A DNA stretch of 9,522 nt, taken from NCBI GenBank assembly GCA_002333205.1, contig DDAD01000157.1:142370-151891 (forward strand), given 5' to 3'. Below are positions 5,087 to 9,522 of this stretch, in pieces (position 1 is the stretch's first letter; every line of letters starts with the position of its first letter). The stretch is from Pedobacter sp. UBA2067 (GTDB taxonomy: Bacteria > Bacteroidota > Bacteroidia > Sphingobacteriales > Sphingobacteriaceae). The translations under genes were made by a program, and so were the position numbers. The notes beneath the pieces were generated by a model that saw only the letters and a program-made list of their open reading frames with translations, had not been told where the DNA came from and searched no databases.

Positions 5087-7321
5087 ATGAACAGAAAAAT
5101 GAGGGCAGGGCTATTGCTGTGCCTTGCCAGCGGGCATTTTGCTTCTGCCCAAACCACGCCACTTAAGGGTTTTGATTCGCAATCGATCAACAAACAACAA
5201 CAGCTGGAACAGCAGTTTGACAAGCATCTGAATGCAGCAAATATTGGCCAGACCATTAAGGCGCTTTCGGCAAAACCGCATCATTTGGGTTCAGCAGAGG
5301 GCAAACGTGTCGCAGAAACGGTATTGCAGCAATTTAAAAGTTACGGCTGGGATGCAAAGCTGGAGACCTATCATGTGCTCTTCCCAACGCCAAAAACAAG
5401 ACAACTGGAATTATTAGGTCCCACGAAGTACACTGCGCAGCTGAAAGAGCCTGCGTTTGCGGAAGATGCTACTTCCGGGCAGGCAGGACAACTGCCCACC
5501 TACAATGCCTGGGGTGCTGATGGCGATGTTACCGGCGAGCTGGTGTTCGTGAACTACGGTCTTCCTGACGATTATGAGCAACTGACAAAGCTTGGCATTG
5601 ATGTAAAAGGCAAAATCGTGATCGCGAAATATGGCCGGTCATGGCGGGGTATTAAACCAAAAGTTGCCTATGAACATGGTGCCATTGGCTGTATCATCTA
5701 CTCCGACCCAAAAGACGACGGATACTACCAGGGTGATGTATATCCAAAAGGTCCTTTTAAAAACGACCAAACGGTTCAACGCGGATCGGTAATGGACATG
5801 GTCATCTATCCGGGTGATCCCCTTACGCCAGGTACAGCATCCACTGCAAAAGCAAAAAGGCTGGATCGCAAGGAGGCAACCACCATCCTGAAAATTCCGG
5901 TATTGCCGATCAGCTATGGTGATGCTTTGCCTTTACTTTCTGCATTGGAAGGACCTGTGGCGCCTGCCGAATGGCGCGGTGCGCTGCCCATCACCTACCG
6001 TATTGGTACAGGCACAGCTAAAGTACACCTGAAGGTGGAATCTAACTGGGATATTGTTCCAGCGTATAATGTTATCGCCACCATGAAAGGCAGTGAATAT
6101 CCCGATCAATGGGTGATCCGCGGTAACCACCACGATGCCTGGGTAAATGGTGCAGACGACCCAATCAGCGGACTTGCTGCCCAGCTGGAAGAAGCTAAGG
6201 CGATCGGTCAACTTGCGAAAGCTGGCTTCAGACCTAAGCGGACGCTGGTTTATTGCGCCTGGGATGGTGAAGAACCGTCTCTACTGGGCTCTACGGAATG
6301 GGTGGAAGATCATGCTGAAGAGTTGAAGAAAAAAGCTGTTGCTTACATCAACTCCGATGGCAATAGTCGTGGGTTCCTGCAAGCAGGAGGCTCTCACGCG
6401 CTGGAGGTCTTTATGAGTGAAATTTCCAAAGACGTAAAAGACCCACAAACCGGAACCACCATTTTTGAACGGAAACGTGCGAAGGATGCCGTTGCAGCAT
6501 CATCAGCGAAAGCACAAACTGCGATACTTAAAAAAGATACGTTAAGCCTGGGTGCCCTGGGTACGGGATCTGACTATTCTGCATTTCTGCAGCACCTGGC
6601 TATTCCAACGTTAAACCTTGGTTTCGGTGGTGAAGATGAAGGCGGTGATTACCATTCCATCTATGACTCATACGATGATTACGTGCGGTTTAAAGATGGC
6701 ACATTCGTTTATGGTGTTGCCCTGGCACAAACTGCAGGCCGTGCGGTACTACGCCTGGCAAACGCTGAGGTCTTGCCGTTCGACTTCTCGAACTTAAGCC
6801 AGACTATTGGGAAATATGTGGAAGAAGTGAAAGCATTGACCGGACAGCTTAAAGAAAAATATAGCGCGGAAAATGCACTGCTCAACTCGAAAAGCTATCA
6901 GCTGGCAGCAAATCCTAGAGACAAATGGATTGCGCCAGCAGCAAAACCTGAAGTGCCGAACATTGACTTCAGTCAGCTGGAAGAAGCCGTGAAAACCCTA
7001 CAAAAATCCGCTGAAAGCCTGAACAGCCAATTGAACAGCAAGCCTGCGGCAGATAAAAAAACTATCGCACGCATCAATCAGGCACTATATCAAGCAGAAA
7101 GAAGCCTGCTGATTCCTGAAGGTCTACCTAAGCGTGTATGGTACAAACACAGCATTTATGCGCCCGGATTTTACACCGGTTATGGGGTAAAAACCTTACC
7201 TGGCGTTCGTGAAGCCATAGAGCAAAACAACTGGTCGGAAGCAACTGCACAAGTGCAAACCGCTGCGAGTCGCATCAACGCACTTGCACAGACACTCGAT
7301 CAGATTACACACGCAAAATAA
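5087..7321 (+). CDS. Secreted PA-domain M28 zinc peptidase, glutamate carboxypeptidase II/transferrin receptor family
   Basis: A 744-residue protein close to the length of human GCPII. The signal peptide is residues 1-21 (ending FASA before Q22). A protease-associated domain spans about 145-285, including GKIVIAKYGRSWRG (175-188) and GDPLTPG (243-249). The M28 catalytic domain is about 320-560, and a C-terminal transferrin-receptor-like dimerisation domain is about 620-740, containing YKHSIYAPGFYTGYG. All metal-site residues align: H348 (GNHHDAW), D358 (DDPISG), E395 as catalytic base and E396 as ligand (WDGEEPSLLGS), D424 (INSD) and H523 (YHSIYDSY). It should be a two-zinc exopeptidase acting outside the inner membrane on peptides. 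The arginines and lysine that make human GCPII glutamate-specific appear to be absent, so the specificity is likely different. It lies 17 bp before a SusC-like transporter gene, which suggests that the released peptides or amino acids feed uptake. The ATG at 5087 begins directly with the signal peptide; an ATG four codons later is possible. Confidence 0.93.
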   Translation: MNRKMRAGLLLCLASGHFASAQTTPLKGFDSQSINKQQQLEQQFDKHLNAANIGQTIKALSAKPHHLGSAEGKRVAETVLQQFKSYGWDAKLETYHVLFPTPKTRQLELLGPTKYTAQLKEPAFAEDATSGQAGQLPTYNAWGADGDVTGELVFVNYGLPDDYEQLTKLGIDVKGKIVIAKYGRSWRGIKPKVAYEHGAIGCIIYSDPKDDGYYQGDVYPKGPFKNDQTVQRGSVMDMVIYPGDPLTPGTASTAKAKRLDRKEATTILKIPVLPISYGDALPLLSALEGPVAPAEWRGALPITYRIGTGTAKVHLKVESNWDIVPAYNVIATMKGSEYPDQWVIRGNHHDAWVNGADDPISGLAAQLEEAKAIGQLAKAGFRPKRTLVYCAWDGEEPSLLGSTEWVEDHAEELKKKAVAYINSDGNSRGFLQAGGSHALEVFMSEISKDVKDPQTGTTIFERKRAKDAVAASSAKAQTAILKKDTLSLGALGTGSDYSAFLQHLAIPTLNLGFGGEDEGGDYHSIYDSYDDYVRFKDGTFVYGVALAQTAGRAVLRLANAEVLPFDFSNLSQTIGKYVEEVKALTGQLKEKYSAENALLNSKSYQLAANPRDKWIAPAAKPEVPNIDFSQLEEAVKTLQKSAESLNSQLNSKPAADKKTIARINQALYQAERSLLIPEGLPKRVWYKHSIYAPGFYTGYGVKTLPGVREAIEQNNWSEATAQVQTAASRINALAQTLDQITHAK

Positions 7322-7338
7322 CTACGTCACATATACAC

Positions 7339-9522
7339 ATGAAATCAAAAATTCTCTACTTATTTATACTGTTCAGCAGCTATTCCATGCTTGCACATGC
7401 ACAGGCACGGAAAGTTAGCGGCCAGGTCACGGAAGCCGGCAGCAGTCAGCCCTTACCTGGTGTAAGCGTGAACATCAAAGGCCTGAAGACCACCACACAG
7501 ACTGGCCCCGATGGTAAATTTAATATCAACTTACCTGAAGGCTCTACCACTTTGGTATTTACGTATGTGGGTTATGAAACACGTGAACTTACTGCAACTT
7601 CCGGCACTTTAAACGTGCAGCTGAAAACAGCGGAAAACAACCTGAACGAGATTGTTGTGGTGGCTTATGGTACCGCCAATAAATCCACTTATACAGGCTC
7701 TGCGTCGGTTGTAAATGCAACTGAACTGGAGAAACGTCCTGTATCAAACGTGAGCCGCGCCTTGCAAGGTGTTGTACCCGGCGTACAATCTGTGGCTACA
7801 GCCGGACAGCCAGGTAGCGATGCTTCCATCCGCATCCGCGGTATTGGCTCCATCAATGCTTCCAGCGATCCATTATACGTGGTTGATGGTGTTCCTTTTT
7901 CAGGTAGCATCAACTCAATCAACAGCGCAGATATTGCTTCGATCTCTGTCCTGAAAGACGCTGCAGCAAGTGCTTTGTATGGCTCCCGTGGTGCAAATGG
8001 AGTGATCATCATCACCACCAAAGCAGGTCGCTACAACAGCAAACCGCAGGTAACATTGAGTACCAATACAGGATTTTCAAACCGGGCGGTAAAAGACTAC
8101 GAATTTGTAAATACTGACCAGTACTTCGAACTACAATGGGAAGCGCTTCGTAACACCCAGCTGGATCAGGGTAAAACCGCAGCTGATGCCGCGCAATATG
8201 CAAGTACAGAACTGGTGAGCAACCTGAAGATTAATCCCTATGGTACAAACTACCCAAGTCCGGTAGGCCTGGATGGCCGCCTGGTTCCGGGTGCAGTTCC
8301 ACTATGGCAGGATGACTGGACGAAATCTTTAAGCCGCACCGGTATTCGTCAGGAGGTTAACCTTGGTGTAAGTGGCGGTAGTGCAGACTCCCGTTATTTC
8401 GTGTCTGGCGGTTACCTTTCCGACAAAGGCTTTATTGTAGGCTCTGGCTTCAGACGCTTCAATACCCGTGTTAACTACAATACCAAAGTGAACAAATGGT
8501 TTGAAGCGGGCATCAACGTTGCTGCCACTTCTACCAACCAGGATTCGCCACCACAAAGTGACAGTGATCAGGGCAACTTCGCGAATTTCGGCAGATTGGT
8601 TTCCAACATCTACCCGGTTTATGAGCGTAATGCAGATGGCAGCTTCAAGCTGGATGCTGCAGGAAATCAGATCTATGATTTCGGTAATTACCGCCCAAGC
8701 GCTGCAGCTACCGGAAACAACCTTTTGGGTATTGTTGACCTGAATAAATACAACAACAAACAGGATGCACTCCTGCTTCGTGGAAACCTGCAGTTTAACA
8801 TCATCGATGGACTTAAATTAAAGAGCAGTGTAAACACAGATTACAATAACCGCAGCAACTTGTCGTACACCAATCCGCTTTTTGGTTCTGGTATCGCCAA
8901 TGGTGGTTCCGTTACTAAAGGCAGTATCCGCACAGTCGGTTACACCATCAACAACTTACTTGATTATACCTTCGATTTAGGTGCTGCACACCATTTCAAT
9001 GTACTTGGTGGACAGGAGATCTATGTGTTGAACATCTCTAACCTATCTGGTAGCCGCAGCAACTTTGGTTTTGACGGTAAAACCGAGCCTAATGCAGCTT
9101 CGCTGATCAACAGCTTCAACGGCAGTTCTGATGAATATAAACTTTCCAGTTTTCTGGGTAAGTTAGACTATAACTACAACCAGCGTTACTTCTTCTCTGC
9201 AAGTTTTAGAAGGGATGGTTCTTCACGCTTCAGTCCTGAATCCAGATGGGGTAACTTCTGGTCTTTAGGCGCATCCTGGAATGCAAAAGCAGAATCTTTC
9301 CTGGCCAACACCAACTGGTTAAACAGCCTTACCGTAAGAACCAGTTATGGTGCACAGGGTAATGATAACCTGGGCAGCTACTACGCTTATCAGGATTTAT
9401 ATTCCATCTACAACAGCCTTGGGCAGGCAGGTTTAGTGACTTCCCGCCTTCCGACACCGGGATTGAAATGGGAAACCAACTTAAACTTCAATGCAGGAAT
9501 CGATTTTGCCATTCTGAATAAC
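7339..9522 (+). CDS. SusC/RagA-family TonB-dependent outer-membrane transporter (3' end beyond window)
   Basis: 728 codons are present of a family usually around 1000 residues; the reading frame is open to the right edge. The signal peptide is residues 1-22 (KSKILYLFILFSSYSMLAHA). A carboxypeptidase-regulatory-like beta-sandwich follows at about 26-98 (KVSGQVTEAGSSQPLPGVSV, then DGKFNINLPEG and LVFTYVGYE). The TonB-box-like NEIVVVAYGT is at 103-112. The plug domain runs to about residue 230, with the SusC signatures LQGVVPGVQ, IRIRGIGSINASSDPLYVVDG and ALYGSRGANGVIIITTK. The remainder is beta-barrel. No N-terminal STN signalling domain is present, so control by a FecR-type anti-sigma factor is not indicated. 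SusC proteins import oligosaccharides or oligopeptides with a SusD lipoprotein that is usually encoded next. The adjacent M28 peptidase favours peptides as substrate, but this is inferred from context. It is probably in one operon with the peptidase gene, 17 bp away. Confidence 0.96.
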   Translation, partial: MKSKILYLFILFSSYSMLAHAQARKVSGQVTEAGSSQPLPGVSVNIKGLKTTTQTGPDGKFNINLPEGSTTLVFTYVGYETRELTATSGTLNVQLKTAENNLNEIVVVAYGTANKSTYTGSASVVNATELEKRPVSNVSRALQGVVPGVQSVATAGQPGSDASIRIRGIGSINASSDPLYVVDGVPFSGSINSINSADIASISVLKDAAASALYGSRGANGVIIITTKAGRYNSKPQVTLSTNTGFSNRAVKDYEFVNTDQYFELQWEALRNTQLDQGKTAADAAQYASTELVSNLKINPYGTNYPSPVGLDGRLVPGAVPLWQDDWTKSLSRTGIRQEVNLGVSGGSADSRYFVSGGYLSDKGFIVGSGFRRFNTRVNYNTKVNKWFEAGINVAATSTNQDSPPQSDSDQGNFANFGRLVSNIYPVYERNADGSFKLDAAGNQIYDFGNYRPSAAATGNNLLGIVDLNKYNNKQDALLLRGNLQFNIIDGLKLKSSVNTDYNNRSNLSYTNPLFGSGIANGGSVTKGSIRTVGYTINNLLDYTFDLGAAHHFNVLGGQEIYVLNISNLSGSRSNFGFDGKTEPNAASLINSFNGSSDEYKLSSFLGKLDYNYNQRYFFSASFRRDGSSRFSPESRWGNFWSLGASWNAKAESFLANTNWLNSLTVRTSYGAQGNDNLGSYYAYQDLYSIYNSLGQAGLVTSRLPTPGLKWETNLNFNAGIDFAILNN

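Noticed and set aside
7689..8021. Minus-strand open frame of 110 codons inside the SusC gene
   Set aside because: It is antisense to the strongly conserved plug domain. Openness on the opposite strand is expected from codon usage.

Overview
The window looks like a piece of a Bacteroidota chromosome, most likely from the Sphingobacteriaceae/Chitinophagaceae side. The evidence is a SusC/RagA-type TonB-dependent transporter with its N-terminal carboxypeptidase-regulatory domain, exported proteins whose signal peptides end in A-Q, starts without Shine-Dalgarno sequences but with A/T-rich leaders, and -7 elements of the TAnnTTTG type. No rRNA, tRNA, CRISPR array, transposase or phage gene was seen. 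Genus-level assignment is inference.

The window holds two divergent transcription units separated by a 458-bp intergenic region (3987-4444). The leftward unit reads, in transcription order: a secreted 273-residue protein made only of the LamG-like domain usually found at the N-terminus of Bacteroidota OmpA-family proteins (3986-3165); a 12-helix MFS transporter (3148-1889); and a secreted GH78-type alpha-L-rhamnosidase-like glycoside hydrolase whose C-terminus lies beyond the left edge (1792-1). The first gap is 16 bp. The second is 96 bp and contains a perfect 10-bp-stem inverted repeat that could act as an attenuator, terminator or RNA-stability element between transporter and hydrolase. 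This unit looks like a small sugar-release and uptake locus.

The rightward unit reads: an exported TlpA/redoxin-like thiol protein (4445-5032); a secreted PA-domain M28 zinc peptidase of the glutamate carboxypeptidase II/transferrin receptor family (5087-7321); and a SusC-like outer-membrane transporter (7339 to the right edge, incomplete). Gaps are 54 and 17 bp. The arrangement suggests peptide hydrolysis outside the inner membrane coupled to TonB-dependent uptake. A SusD-like lipoprotein gene would be expected just past the right edge.

The most striking non-coding feature is a block of five contiguous 11-bp direct repeats (4134-4188) in the divergent intergenic region. It is organised as A-B-C-A-B, with the two B copies identical and exactly 33 bp apart. 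This helically phased array has the geometry of a multi-site regulator-binding platform, but its binding protein is unknown. Other points of note are the apparent loss of glutamate-recognising residues in the M28 peptidase although all zinc ligands are kept, a non-standard CSVC active site with no cis-proline in the thiol protein, and a variant GH78 catalytic motif.
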